64,000 nt of DNA, taken from assembly GCF_021261325.1 (NCBI RefSeq), contig NZ_JAJSBI010000009.1, positions 186,001 to 250,000 on the forward strand, given 5' to 3'. This DNA comes from Streptomyces guryensis. GTDB lineage: Bacteria > Actinomycetota > Actinomycetes > Streptomycetales > Streptomycetaceae. The notes under the pieces were generated by a model. That model saw only the letters and a list, made by a program, of their open reading frames with translations. It searched no databases and was not told where the DNA came from. Shown here in pieces: positions 24,013 to 33,718 of the stretch; position 1 is the stretch's first letter; each line of letters begins with the position of its first letter. The translations under genes and the position numbers were made by a program.

Positions 24013-25248
24013 GTGACCAGCACCGCCCCGGACACCACCGCCGGTACATCCCCGCGGGCCGAGGCACAGCGCCGTGTCCTCGCCGTCCTGGTCAGCAGCC
24101 AGATCCTCAGCGGGGCGGGGCTCGCGGCAGGGATCACCGTCGGAGCCCTGCTCGCGCAGGACATGCTCGGCTCCACCGACCTCGCGGGGCTGCCCAGCGC
24201 CCTGTTCACCGCCGGCTCGGCTCTCGCCGCCGTCGCGGTGGGCCGTATCTCCCAGGCCAGGGGGCGACGGCCGGGCCTGGCCGCGGGATACCTGACCGGC
24301 GCCGTCGGCAGCGCGGGCGTCATCGCCGCCGCCGTCGCCGACAGCCCCGTACTGCTGTTCATCGCCCTGTTCGTCTACGGCGCCGGAACGGCCACCAACC
24401 TCCAGGCCCGGTATGCCGGAGCCGACCTCGCCGCCCCCGCCCACCGCGCCCGCGCCGTCTCCACCGTCCTGGTCGCCACCACCCTCGGCGGAGTCGCCGG
24501 CCCCAACCTCGCGGCGCCCGCCGGCCGCCTCGCCGACGCCCTCGGCATTCCCACCCTGGCCGGGCCCTTCCTGCTCTCCGGCGCCGCGTACGCGCTGGCC
24601 GCCCTCGTGCTGGCCGTCCGGCTGCGCCCCGACCCCCTGCTGCTCGCCCGCAGCCTCGACCTCCAGCAGGTTACGGAGACCCCGGCGCCGAAGACTCGCG
24701 GGCCGGGGCTGATACCGGGCGCGCTGACGATGATCCTCACCCAGCTGGTCATGGTCGCGATCATGACGATGACCCCGGTGCACATGCACGACCACGGGCA
24801 CGGCACCGCGGCGTCCGGCCTCGTCATCGCCCTCCACGTCGGCGCCATGTACCTGCCCTCACCGCTGACGGGATGGCTCGTCGACCGATATGGCCCGACT
24901 TTCATCGCCGCCGCCTCCGGCCTCACCCTCCTGGCCGCCGGAATCACCGCTGCCGCGGCGCCCGCCGACTCCGTCGCGCTGCTCGCCCTGGCACTCGCCC
25001 TGCTGGGGCTGGGCTGGAACCTCGGCCTCGTCTCCGGTACCGCGATGATCACCGACGCCGTACCGCTGGCCACCCGTGCCAGGACCCAGGGCATGGTCGA
25101 CGTGTCCATCGCCATCGCCGGCACCACCGGCGGCCTCACCTCCGGTCTCGTGGTGGCCGCCGCCGGCTACCCCGTCCTCGCCCTCACCGGCGGCGTTCTG
25201 GCCCTCGCCGTGCTCCCTGCCGTCGCCGCCACCGCGAGCAGTCGGTGA
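24013..25248 (+). CDS. MFS transporter
   Basis: The 411-residue protein starts at GTG 24013 behind CGAGGAGA. Twelve hydrophobic segments are visible. The loop after the second span is VGRISQARGRRPGLAAGYLT, the MFS G-x-x-x-D/R-R-x-G-R-R pattern in variant form. The central loop (residues about 215-235) separates the two six-helix halves. The segment MTPVHMHDHGHGTAASGLVI lies in the extracellular loop before helix 8. Probably a drug or metabolite efflux carrier; the cargo is unknown. It is paired with the DinB gene. Confidence 0.85.
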   Translation: MTSTAPDTTAGTSPRAEAQRRVLAVLVSSQILSGAGLAAGITVGALLAQDMLGSTDLAGLPSALFTAGSALAAVAVGRISQARGRRPGLAAGYLTGAVGSAGVIAAAVADSPVLLFIALFVYGAGTATNLQARYAGADLAAPAHRARAVSTVLVATTLGGVAGPNLAAPAGRLADALGIPTLAGPFLLSGAAYALAALVLAVRLRPDPLLLARSLDLQQVTETPAPKTRGPGLIPGALTMILTQLVMVAIMTMTPVHMHDHGHGTAASGLVIALHVGAMYLPSPLTGWLVDRYGPTFIAAASGLTLLAAGITAAAAPADSVALLALALALLGLGWNLGLVSGTAMITDAVPLATRARTQGMVDVSIAIAGTTGGLTSGLVVAAAGYPVLALTGGVLALAVLPAVAATASSR

Positions 25249-25275
25249 CGGCGACGGCAGGGGGGTGATGAACCG

Positions 25276-26772
25276 TCAGGAGAGCGTCCACTGCTGGCTG
25301 GTGGCACCGGTGCCGGTCAGCTGGACGACGCCGGCGCCGGCCGTGGTGGAGGAGGAGTCCACCCCGATGTTCAGCCCGCTGTTGACGTTGACCAGCATGA
25401 ACTTGGTGCCGGTGAGGCTGCCCACGAGGTCGGCGGCGAACTGCTGGTTGGCGCCGCCGTTGCAGGTCCACTGCTGCAACTGGACGTTCTCCGCGGTCGA
25501 CTTGTTCGGTACGTCCAGGCACAGGCCGCTCTTGACGCTGACGAGCGTGTAGACGTTGTCCGCCACCCGGTTCAGCGTCCACTTCTGGTTGTCACCGCCG
25601 TTGGACTGCCACTGGATGACCTTGGCACCGGTGGCGGTTGACCCGCCGGCGACGTCCATCAGCATGGAGCTGCCCGCGTCGGTGAGGGTGTGCACCGCGT
25701 TGGTGGGCACACCGGAATCGGGGGTCCAGGTCCCGGCGGTGGCGTCGAGGGACCAGCTCGGGTACTGCCCCACGTTGACCACGGTGCCGCGGATGGTCAT
25801 CGGCAGCCAGATCAGCTGGGAGTTGCCGAGATCACTGGCGTTCCACCGGTCGCCCGCGTAGATGTACGTGGTGCCCGAACTGCCCTGCACGGTGATGATG
25901 TTCGCCGTCTGGCTGTTGTACGTGTGGGTGCCCGGTGCCGCGAAGTTCCGCATCGGCGCCCAGGTTCCGCTCAGTGACGTGGCGGTGGTGTAGACGTTGT
26001 CGTTGGTGCTCCAGCCGGTCAGGTGGGAGGCCAGCAGGTAGTACGTGCCGTTGCTCTTCACCATGGCGGGCGCCTCGAAGCTGGCCGAGCCGCTGCCGCC
26101 CAGCAGGGCCACCGCGCTGTCCACGGAGAGGTAGTCGGCGGAGAGCTTGTAGATGTGCAGGCCGTTGTTGCGGTCCTCGCTCAGCAGATAGCCGGTGCCG
26201 TCGGTGTCCTGGAAGAGGTTCATGTCACGGCTCAGGTTGCCCATCGGGCGGAAGCTGCCCCGGTAGCTGTAGGGCCCGCACGGGGTGCTGCTGGTGGCCA
26301 CCCCGACCCGCGCGTCGCCGTAGTTGGTGCTGTCGATGTGCATGTACATCACGTACGTGCTGGTCGACGCGTTGTAGATGACCTTCGGCCGCTCCACGAT
26401 CCGGCTCGGACCGAGATCGCCGCTTGCCTGCTTGGCCAGGGCCACGCCCTGGTACGTCCAGCTGGACAGGTCGGTGGAGGTGTAGCAGGGGATGTCCTGG
26501 AAGGACGTGTCGGACGAGGTCTCCCCGGTCTTGTCCTCGCCGAAGCCGTACCAGGTGCTGCCGACCTTGATGATGCCCAGGCCGTGCAGCTGGAGCGTGT
26601 TGCCGTTCTGGTCGGTCCTGGTGGCGCCCAGAGTGAAGGAGGCGGAGGCGGCACTGGCGGGCGCGGCGGGCAGCAGCACGGCCGCGAGGCATCCGAGCAG
26701 GGTGAGGAACGCGGCGACGGCTGCCCGCGACCGGTCACGCGCGGGTCCGTGGTGGGGTGCTCGATTCGACAT
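25276..26772 (-). CDS. Secreted GH43-type galactan exo-hydrolase with ricin-type CBM13
   Basis: The 498-residue protein has a signal peptide (VAAFLTLLGCLAAVLLPAAPA). Residues about 45-345 are a GH43 five-bladed propeller: GLGIIKVGSTWYGFGEDKTG, SRIVERPKVIYN (central Asp/Glu region of the family), FQDTDGTGYLLSEDRN and SFEAPAMVKSNGTYYLL. The closest subgroup by pattern is exo-beta-1,3-galactanase. Residues about 365-498 are a ricin B-type lectin (GAKVIQWQSNGGDNQKWTL, then VQLQQWTCNGGANQQF, VVQLTGTGATSQQWTL), three Q-x-W repeats. It likely degrades plant arabinogalactan. ATG 26772 follows GGAGAGG. Confidence 0.85.
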   Translation of the reverse strand: MSNRAPHHGPARDRSRAAVAAFLTLLGCLAAVLLPAAPASAASASFTLGATRTDQNGNTLQLHGLGIIKVGSTWYGFGEDKTGETSSDTSFQDIPCYTSTDLSSWTYQGVALAKQASGDLGPSRIVERPKVIYNASTSTYVMYMHIDSTNYGDARVGVATSSTPCGPYSYRGSFRPMGNLSRDMNLFQDTDGTGYLLSEDRNNGLHIYKLSADYLSVDSAVALLGGSGSASFEAPAMVKSNGTYYLLASHLTGWSTNDNVYTTATSLSGTWAPMRNFAAPGTHTYNSQTANIITVQGSSGTTYIYAGDRWNASDLGNSQLIWLPMTIRGTVVNVGQYPSWSLDATAGTWTPDSGVPTNAVHTLTDAGSSMLMDVAGGSTATGAKVIQWQSNGGDNQKWTLNRVADNVYTLVSVKSGLCLDVPNKSTAENVQLQQWTCNGGANQQFAADLVGSLTGTKFMLVNVNSGLNIGVDSSSTTAGAGVVQLTGTGATSQQWTLS

Positions 26773-27098
26773 GCTCTGCCTCTCCTTCGAGGTCCTGACA
26801 TGGCCGTCGTCCGCACGACGCGACTGCCTGACGGCATGCCGAGAAGGGAGTGAATGCTGCGAAGAACGACGAACGCGGCGAACGTGCGGAAGCGGCTGCG
26901 ATGTTCAGTGGGAAATGAGAGCTTCCTGGGCGTCACGGTGTCAAGAGAAGCGATCGATTTTGTTTGTTCATGACGGAAGCCCGATAAGTGGCGCCGACCG
27001 GACTGTTGACCTGGTACCCGCACTGCCGTACAACTGCCCGTTATCGGTGGGAAGTCGTTGGTTACTGTTCGGTTGTGTTGAGTCGAGAGGTACGCGCC

Positions 27099-29033
27099 AT
27101 GCAGGTTCCAGCACGCCCGGTGTCCCGGCGTGGACTGCTCAGGGGTGCGGCGGTCGCCGCCGGCGCAGCCGCCGTGGCGATCGGCGCGACGGGCACGGCC
27201 GCCGCGGCGGACGCCTCGGTCACCGCCACGGCCCCCGACGGCAGCACCACCATCACGATGTCGCTGACCGGGGGCGTCCTGAGCTGGTCGGCCAGGCGCG
27301 GGGGCGCGACCGTCGTCGACAGCTCGGCCCTCGGCCTGCGGCTGAGCGACGGGACGATGCTCGGCCGCAGCGGCACGGTCGTCACCAGCTACCAGCACTG
27401 GACCACCAGCAACACCTGGACCCCGGTCTACGGCCGCAACGCGACCGTCCGCGACTGGTACCAGGAGATGCGCTGGAACCTCCAGGACACCGCCACACTC
27501 ACCGACTTCAGCGTCCAGATCCGCGCCTACCCCACCGGCGTCGCCTTCCGGTACGTGTTGCTCGACAAGGGCACCGCCACGATCGCCGACGAGCTGACGA
27601 CGTTCGTCCTCCCTGACAGCACACTCGTCTACAGCGCCCGGGACGAGGACGTGTACAACCCCGTCGTCCCCGGCGCGATCCCGTCCACCGGGAGCTCCAG
27701 CACCGACACCGGCCCGCTGACGGACCTCCCGCTGACGGCCACGTACGCGAGCGGCGGTCTGATCGCCTGCGTCTGCGAGTCGTCGCGAGTCAACTTCCCG
27801 CGGCTGATGCTCAGTTCGGTCTCGGGGCAGCCCAACACGCTGGCCGCCTTCCTGATGGAGCACACCGCCCGCGGGAGCGGGACGGTCCAGACAGCCTCCA
27901 CGGTGACCACCCCGTTCGCCACCCCCTGGCGCGTGCTGGTCACCGGCTCCACCCACGCCGAACTGGTCGACAACGCCGAGCTGGTGCTCAACCTCGCTCC
28001 CGCGAGCGCGCTGGCCGACACCTCGTGGATCAAGCCCGGCAAGGTCTTCCGCTGCAACCTGACCACCGCCGACGGCACGGCGGGCGTCGACTTCGCCGTC
28101 GCCCGCGGGCTGCAGTACATCGAGTACGACGCGGGCTGGTACGGGCCGGAGGGCAGCACCACCGACGCCACCAGGCCGATCGACGCCATCGACCTTCCGT
28201 CGGTGATCTCCTACGCCACGAGCAAGGGCGTCGGAGTCCTCCTCTACGTCAACCGCATCGCGCTGACCAGCCCCGACACCCTCTTCGCCCTCTACCGCAG
28301 CTGGGGCGTCACGGGCGTGAAACTCGGCTTCATCAACGACGGCACCCAGGCCATGACCAACCAGATCACCGGTTGGGCGAAGACCGCGGCCGCGCACAGC
28401 CTGCTGATCGACATGCACGACGACGTACGGCCGTTCGGCTACGAGCGGACCTACCCCAACTGGGTCAGCCTGGAGGGCGTGCGGGGCAACGAGCACTTCC
28501 CGACCGCCTCGCACAACGTCACTCTGCCGTTCGCCCGGAACATCGGCGGCCCGATGGACTACACGATCTGCTACGGGCAGTCCCGCGACCAGACCACCGA
28601 CGTCCACCAGATGGCGATGGCCGCGGTCTACTACCAGCCGCTGAACTTCCTCTACTGGTACGACTCACCGTCCAAGTACGCCAACACCGCCAACTGGCCC
28701 GGCCTGCCATGGTTCGACTCCATCCCCACCACCTGGGACGAGAGCCGCACCCTCGACGGGTCGATCGGCCAGTACGTCGCGGTCGCCCGCCGCAAGGGCA
28801 CCACCTGGTACCTGGCCGCGATGACCGACGAGTCGGCCCGGACGCTGTCGCTCCCGCTGTCCTTCCTGGGCAGCGGCGACTGGACGGCGACGGTCTACGC
28901 CGACGGCACGCCCGGCACCTCCGCCTACCAGACCCCTGTGGTGAAGAGCACCCGGACCGTCACCTCGGCCACCGTGCTCAGCATGGCCATGGCCCCCTCC
29001 GGTGGACAGGCGGTGGTGCTCAAGCCGAACTGA
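27099..29033 (+). CDS. Secreted GH97 family glycoside hydrolase
   Basis: The 644-residue protein has a Tat-type signal (SRRGLLRGAAVAAGA). The N-terminal GH97 beta domain (about 40-290) reads LSWSARRGGATVVDSSALGL onward. The catalytic barrel (about 300-560) contains SWIKPGKVF, VDFAVARGLQYIEYDAGWYG, LIDMHDDVRPFGYERTYPNW and EGVRGNEH. A small beta domain ends the protein. GH97 includes inverting alpha-glucosidases and retaining alpha-galactosidases; which applies is not decided here. It is divergent from the GH43 galactanase gene and precedes a kinase-GH114 fusion, forming a carbohydrate block. Confidence 0.87.
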   Translation: MQVPARPVSRRGLLRGAAVAAGAAAVAIGATGTAAAADASVTATAPDGSTTITMSLTGGVLSWSARRGGATVVDSSALGLRLSDGTMLGRSGTVVTSYQHWTTSNTWTPVYGRNATVRDWYQEMRWNLQDTATLTDFSVQIRAYPTGVAFRYVLLDKGTATIADELTTFVLPDSTLVYSARDEDVYNPVVPGAIPSTGSSSTDTGPLTDLPLTATYASGGLIACVCESSRVNFPRLMLSSVSGQPNTLAAFLMEHTARGSGTVQTASTVTTPFATPWRVLVTGSTHAELVDNAELVLNLAPASALADTSWIKPGKVFRCNLTTADGTAGVDFAVARGLQYIEYDAGWYGPEGSTTDATRPIDAIDLPSVISYATSKGVGVLLYVNRIALTSPDTLFALYRSWGVTGVKLGFINDGTQAMTNQITGWAKTAAAHSLLIDMHDDVRPFGYERTYPNWVSLEGVRGNEHFPTASHNVTLPFARNIGGPMDYTICYGQSRDQTTDVHQMAMAAVYYQPLNFLYWYDSPSKYANTANWPGLPWFDSIPTTWDESRTLDGSIGQYVAVARRKGTTWYLAAMTDESARTLSLPLSFLGSGDWTATVYADGTPGTSAYQTPVVKSTRTVTSATVLSMAMAPSGGQAVVLKPN

Positions 29034-29177
29034 CTTCACATGAGGCGCTTGACCTCGGAGTCACACATCCTCCGCGTCGGGGTTGCACACCAGACTCAGC
29101 AGTCCCGGTACTAGGCTGATCTTCTGATGTAACTGAACAGCTCTTCGAAGCGCGGCACATGGGAAAGGTGACTCGCG

Positions 29178-31007
29178 ATGTCGCTGAGCCTCGGCGATCC
29201 GGAGTCCGTAGGCGGCTATGCGCTGGTCGACCGGCTCGGCAGCGGCGGCATGGGCATCGTCTATCTGGGCTCGTCGGACTCGGGACGGCAGGTCGCGGTC
29301 AAGGTCGTGCACGCGCAGTACGCGCAGGACGAGGAGTTCCGGACGCGTTTCCGGCAGGAGGTCGCGGCGGCCCGCCGGGTCAGCGGCGCGTTCACCGCCC
29401 CGGTGGTGGACGCCGATCCGGACGCCGAACAGCCCTGGATGGCGACGCTGTACGTCCCTGGCCGCACGCTGTCGGACGCCGTGGCCCAGGACGGCCCGTT
29501 GCATGGACGCGCGTTGCGTGTGCTCGCACTGGGCCTGGTCGAGGCGCTGCGGGACATCCACCGGGTGGGCATGGTGCACCGCGATCTGAAGCCGAGCAAC
29601 ATTCTGATCGCCGAGGACGGACCCCGAGTCATCGACTTCGGCATCTCGCACGCCGTCGACAACGAGGCCCTCACCATGACCGGCCGGCTGATCGGCACCC
29701 CGCCCTTCATGTCTCCGGAGCAGTTCGCCGCGCCGCGCGAGGTCACCGGGGCCTCGGACGTCTTCTCGCTCGGGTCGGTGCTGGTGTACGCGGCCACCGG
29801 CAACAGGCCGTTCGACGGCAGCAGCCCGTACTTGACGGGCTATCAGGTGATGTACGAGGCGCCGGACCTGAACGGAGTGGCCGAACCGCTCCGCAGCATC
29901 GCCGAACGCTGCCTGGACAAGGACCCGGCCGCCCGGCCCGGCCTCGACGAAGTACGCCGTATGCTCCGGGAGCTGCCGGCTTCCGACGTACCGTCGGTCG
30001 TGTCGGTCGTCCCGGTCGCACCGGGCGTCTCCGACTCCGCGGAAGCCGACCGCCGCGCCTCCCGTGCCCACCCCGTCGCGCCGGGCCCGGCCGCCGACGA
30101 GGGGAGGACGGAAGCGGTCCCCACCCGGACCGGTCATGGACCCCGGCGACGGCGCGTCCTCATCGGCATCGCCGCGGTCCTTGCCGTCACCGGGGTGAGC
30201 ATCGCGGCGATGAGAGCCGGATCGCACCAGGACGACGCCTCCCCGTCGCCCACCGCGTCCGGGTCCGGGACCACGGCGGTCCCCGCGTCCGGCGCCGCGG
30301 TGACGCTGCCGCCGAAACACGTGCCGTGGGACTACCAGATCGGCGGCGCGTACGCCCCGGCGGCCGGTGTGCGGGTGGTCAGTCGCGACCACGACAGCGA
30401 GCCCGTGCCCGGCGTCTACAGCATCTGCAACATCAACGCCTTCCAGGTGCAGGCGGGCGCGGAGCGCGAGTGGGACTCCGACCTGATGCTGCACGACGCC
30501 AAGGCGAGTGTCGTGTACGACAAGGCCTGGGACGAGGCGATCCTGGACATCCGCACGGACGCCAAGCGGCAGCGCATCGCCGCCAAGCTGAACAGCTGGA
30601 TCGACGAGTGCGCGGCCAAGGGGTACAAGGCCGTCGAGCCCGACAACTACGACACCTTCACCCGCTACCCGCAATACCTCAAGTCCGGTCAGGCCGAGGC
30701 GTTGATGAAGCTGCTGTCGGCACACGCCCACCACAAGGGCCTGGCCATCGCCCAGAAGAACGCGCTTGAGCTCGTCTCCGACCGTACGTCCGTGGGCCTG
30801 GACTTCGCCATGGTGGAGGAGTGCGCAGAGTGGAACGAGTGCGGAGAGTTCGCCGAGGCGTTCGGCGACAACGTGCTCGTGGTCGAGTACACGGCGAAGG
30901 GCATGGCGAAGGCGTGCTCGGGCTGGGGCAGTTCCCTGAGCGTCGTCCGCCGCGACGAAGAGGTCGTGCCCAAGGGTTCCAGCGGCTACGTCCACAAGAC
31001 CTGTTGA
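29178..31007 (+). CDS. Ser/Thr protein kinase fused to an extracellular GH114 domain
   Basis: The 609-residue protein has ATG 29178 after AAAGGTGA. Residues about 10-265 are a Hanks-type kinase: RLGSGGMGIVYLG (Gly loop), VAVKVV (Lys), HRDLKPSN (about 134-141), DFGISHA and GTPPFMSPEQF. An Ala/Pro-rich linker leads to one membrane span at about 322-340 (VLIGIAAVLAVTGVSIAA). Residues about 378-609 form a GH114 (endo-alpha-1,4-polygalactosaminidase-like) domain: PWDYQIGGAY, YSICNINAFQVQ, AVEPDNYDTF and DFAMVEECAEWNECGEF. The kinase would be inside and the GH114 part outside, like PASTA kinases but with a glycan-type sensor. Galactosaminogalactan or a related polymer is the family substrate. Confidence 0.87.
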   Translation: MSLSLGDPESVGGYALVDRLGSGGMGIVYLGSSDSGRQVAVKVVHAQYAQDEEFRTRFRQEVAAARRVSGAFTAPVVDADPDAEQPWMATLYVPGRTLSDAVAQDGPLHGRALRVLALGLVEALRDIHRVGMVHRDLKPSNILIAEDGPRVIDFGISHAVDNEALTMTGRLIGTPPFMSPEQFAAPREVTGASDVFSLGSVLVYAATGNRPFDGSSPYLTGYQVMYEAPDLNGVAEPLRSIAERCLDKDPAARPGLDEVRRMLRELPASDVPSVVSVVPVAPGVSDSAEADRRASRAHPVAPGPAADEGRTEAVPTRTGHGPRRRRVLIGIAAVLAVTGVSIAAMRAGSHQDDASPSPTASGSGTTAVPASGAAVTLPPKHVPWDYQIGGAYAPAAGVRVVSRDHDSEPVPGVYSICNINAFQVQAGAEREWDSDLMLHDAKASVVYDKAWDEAILDIRTDAKRQRIAAKLNSWIDECAAKGYKAVEPDNYDTFTRYPQYLKSGQAEALMKLLSAHAHHKGLAIAQKNALELVSDRTSVGLDFAMVEECAEWNECGEFAEAFGDNVLVVEYTAKGMAKACSGWGSSLSVVRRDEEVVPKGSSGYVHKTC

Positions 31008-31139
31008 CGCCCGGCCATCCACCCCATGTGAACTGCGGGTCGGTTTTGGGGAATTGTGGTTGGTGCTTTGCCTGTGCTTGCGTTGCCCGCTCGGCCGCCC
31101 GGACCTAGCCTCACCTGCGGAGCCGTGGGAAGGGCAGGC

Positions 31140-32402
31140 ATGCTGAAGACCGTCCGCGAGCAGGCATCGGGTCTCACCAAAGATCAGCGCAATGCTTTTG
31201 TCGCCGCCTACCTGGGCTGGGCGATGGACGCCTTCGACTACTTCCTGGTGGTTCTCGTCTACAGCGAGATCGCCGACGACTTCCATGTCTCCCTCACCGA
31301 CATGGCCTTCCTCACCACCGCCACCCTGGTGATGCGTCCGGTCGGTGCGCTGCTCTTCGGCATGTGGGCGGACCGCAAGGGCCGACGGCTCCCGCTGATG
31401 GTGGACGTGTGCTTCTACTCGGTCGTCGGGTTCGCCTGCGCCTTCGCACCCAACTACGCCGTGCTGCTGGTGCTGCGCCTGCTGTACGGCATCGGCATGG
31501 GCGGCGAGTGGGGCCTGGGCGCGGCGCTTGCCATGGAGAAGATCCCGGCCGAGCGGCGCGGTTTCTGGTCGGGCCTGCTGCAGAGCGGTTACTCGCTGGG
31601 GTATCTGCTCGCCGCCGTGGCCTTCTTCGGCATCGAACCGGCCTTCGGCTGGCGCGGGTTGTTCGCCTTCAGCCTGATACCCGCCCTGGTCGCCCTGTGG
31701 GTGCGCACCAGGGTCGAGGAGAGCGAGGTGTGGGAGAAGGGCGTGGCGCTCAACCGCACCCCCGCGTACCAGGTGTTCAAGAACCCGGCGGTGCTCAAGC
31801 GCTTCGTCTACCTGGTCGCGCTGATGACCGCCTTCAACTGGATGTCGCACGGCACCCAGGACGTCTACCCGACCTTCGTCAAGAAGGGCCTGGGCCTGTC
31901 CCCGGACACCGCGATCGCCATCGCAGTCGTCTACAACATCGGCGCCATCATCGGAGGCATGGTGCTCGGCGCCTACTCCGAGAGGCTGGGGCGCCGCCGC
32001 ACGATCATGGTCGCTGCGGCGGGGGGCCTGGCCGTGGTGCCCTTCTTCGTGCTGTCCACCGCCGTGGGCTGGCTGATGCTCTCCTCCTTCCTGATGCAGG
32101 TGTGCGTCCAGGGCGCCTGGGGCGTCATCCCCGCGCATCTGACGGAGATGAGCCCGGACGCGGTCCGGGGTTTCTACCCGGGCGTCACCTACCAGTTGGG
32201 GAACCTGATCGCCGCCCTCAACCTGCCGATCCAGGAGGCCATCGCCGAGCGGCACGGGTATCCGGCGGCGATGACATGGACCGTGGTGCCCGCCCTGGCC
32301 GTGGTGATCGCCCTGAGCGCTGTCGGCAAGGAGGCCAAGGGCATCCGGTTCGGCAGCACCGGCACGCACGTCCCGAGCACCGCGACGGCGGACACCGCCT
32401 AG
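31140..32402 (+). CDS. SHS-type MFS carboxylate/sugar-acid transporter
   Basis: The 420-residue protein starts at ATG 31140. Twelve membrane spans are visible. The start (NAFVAAYLGWAMDAFDYFLV) and the loops LLFGMWADRKGRRLPLMVDV and RLLYGIGMGGEWGLGAALAM are typical of the sialate/H+ symporter family, which carries lactate, pyruvate, sialic acid and similar acids. A cytoplasmic central loop includes RVEESEVWEKGVALNRT. The DMAFLTTATLVMRPVGA segment fits helix 2. It may take up sugar acids released by the nearby hydrolases, but this is inference. It converges on the RiPP-type P450 operon. Confidence 0.87.
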   Translation: MLKTVREQASGLTKDQRNAFVAAYLGWAMDAFDYFLVVLVYSEIADDFHVSLTDMAFLTTATLVMRPVGALLFGMWADRKGRRLPLMVDVCFYSVVGFACAFAPNYAVLLVLRLLYGIGMGGEWGLGAALAMEKIPAERRGFWSGLLQSGYSLGYLLAAVAFFGIEPAFGWRGLFAFSLIPALVALWVRTRVEESEVWEKGVALNRTPAYQVFKNPAVLKRFVYLVALMTAFNWMSHGTQDVYPTFVKKGLGLSPDTAIAIAVVYNIGAIIGGMVLGAYSERLGRRRTIMVAAAGGLAVVPFFVLSTAVGWLMLSSFLMQVCVQGAWGVIPAHLTEMSPDAVRGFYPGVTYQLGNLIAALNLPIQEAIAERHGYPAAMTWTVVPALAVVIALSAVGKEAKGIRFGSTGTHVPSTATADTA

Positions 32403-32434
32403 CGGAACACCGATCGGCCCCCTGCGTTCCGCCC

Positions 32435-32470
32435 GCCTCCGCCTCCGCCTCCGCCTCCGCCTCCGCCTCA
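32435..32470 (+). repeat. GCCTCC hexanucleotide microsatellite
   Basis: Six tandem copies of GCCTCC (the last is GCCTCA) lie in the 70-base gap between the convergent MFS and P450 genes. Copy number in such repeats varies by slippage. No coding role is apparent. Confidence 0.85.
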
Positions 32471-32472
32471 GC

Positions 32473-33696
32473 TCACCGCAGAGTCAGCCGACCGCGGAAG
32501 TTCTCCGGCACCGGAGCGAACCGGAGGGCCATGGTGATGTTCTCCGGCCGTGCCACCTCCAGCCGGTAGCGCGTGCACAGCAGGTGACACAGGGCCATCA
32601 GCTGAACCGTGCCGAGATTCGCGCCGATGCACTTCTTCGGCGCCCATCCGAACGGCACATAACAGGTGCGGTCCGCCGGACCGTGCGGTGCGCCTGGCAG
32701 GAAACGGTCCGGATCGAAGACGTCGGGCTGTTTCCAGATCCGCTCGTCACGGTGGATCATGTGCGGGCTCAGCAGATACCACTGCCCCGGCTCCAGGCGG
32801 GTGGCTCCCAGGTCGAAGGCGAACTTGGAGCGGCGCACCAGCAGCAGCGGCGGGCTCCACATCCGCAGCACCTCTTTCACGAACCGGTGGGTCACCGGGG
32901 CCACACGGGTGGGCGCCGCGCGGAATTCCGCCGGATCCACGCCGCTCAGCTCCTCGCCGAGCCGCTGCTGCCACTCGGGATGCCGGACGAACTCGTACAA
33001 CAGGCTCGCGGCGGCGGTCCCCGGCGGGCCCCCGATGGCGGTCAGGACGGCGGTGACGACATCCAGCGCGCGGTCCATGCCGAGCTCCGGCAGCAGGTCC
33101 ACGAAGGGGTCGGCGAGGTCCGCCTCGCGGCGTCGCCGGCCACGGGCGCGCTGCCGCAGCACCCGGCGCACCACCAGCCCCGACCGTATCTGGACGCCGA
33201 TGAACCGCAGATGGTGCCAGGTGCTGCCGGGTTCGGGCGAGACCAGTCGCAGCAGCTTCATCTCCAGGTCCCGGCGCACCAGTTCCGCCTCGCCGGAGGT
33301 GAGGCCGGTCAGCGCGACGGGCAGCAGCGAGCGCAGCGTCACCTCCTGAGTGAGCATGGTCAGGTCGACGTCCTGCCCGACCCGGGCGTCCATGATCCGC
33401 TCCATGCGCTCGATCAGCCGGCCGTGGTGTTCGGCCGTCGCGAGGGTGTGCAGCTGGGTCAGCCACGCGGAGCGGATACGGCTCCACCGCATCTCCGGGC
33501 TGCGGCGTCGGCGCACCATGTCGACGAGGCGGTCGTGCATCACGAACCGGTGCCAGTTCGTGGCGCTGACGTGGCGTGCCGCCTCCGGTTCGAACACGCC
33601 GAGCCGCTGGTCGTCCACCCAGAAGATCCCGTTCTCCTGGGCGCTGCGCATCCGCATGAAACGCAGGAAGTCCTCGGGGTGTTGCGGGGTGGTCAT
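32473..33696 (-). CDS. Cytochrome P450, second P450 of the candidate RiPP operon
   Basis: The 407-residue protein has the E-x-x-R motif in VKEVLRMWSPP and a heme loop FGWAPKKCIGANLG with the ligand Cys356. The I-helix segment reads AIGGPPGTAAAS: the usual acid before Thr is replaced, so oxygen activation may differ. FDPDRFLPGA lies before the heme loop. It is unlike the other two P450s in this window. It is the last gene of the minus-strand unit P450 - precursor - P450, 64 bases after the precursor stop; a hairpin fills part of that gap. Likely role: oxidative C-C, C-O or C-N crosslinking of aromatic side chains in the precursor peptide. Confidence 0.88.
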   Translation of the reverse strand: MTTPQHPEDFLRFMRMRSAQENGIFWVDDQRLGVFEPEAARHVSATNWHRFVMHDRLVDMVRRRRSPEMRWSRIRSAWLTQLHTLATAEHHGRLIERMERIMDARVGQDVDLTMLTQEVTLRSLLPVALTGLTSGEAELVRRDLEMKLLRLVSPEPGSTWHHLRFIGVQIRSGLVVRRVLRQRARGRRRREADLADPFVDLLPELGMDRALDVVTAVLTAIGGPPGTAAASLLYEFVRHPEWQQRLGEELSGVDPAEFRAAPTRVAPVTHRFVKEVLRMWSPPLLLVRRSKFAFDLGATRLEPGQWYLLSPHMIHRDERIWKQPDVFDPDRFLPGAPHGPADRTCYVPFGWAPKKCIGANLGTVQLMALCHLLCTRYRLEVARPENITMALRFAPVPENFRGRLTLR

Positions 33697-33718
33697 CGTG
33701 CACGTTTCCCCTCGTGGG

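Noticed and set aside
29061..32369. A 1102-codon open frame on the minus strand
   Set aside because: It lies antisense to the kinase-GH114 and MFS genes; long antisense frames are expected at this GC, and its composition (His/Gly/Gln/Arg) shows no domain.
32435..32470. GCCTCC repeats as a possible regulatory or CRISPR-like array
   Set aside because: Simple hexanucleotide slippage repeat without spacers.
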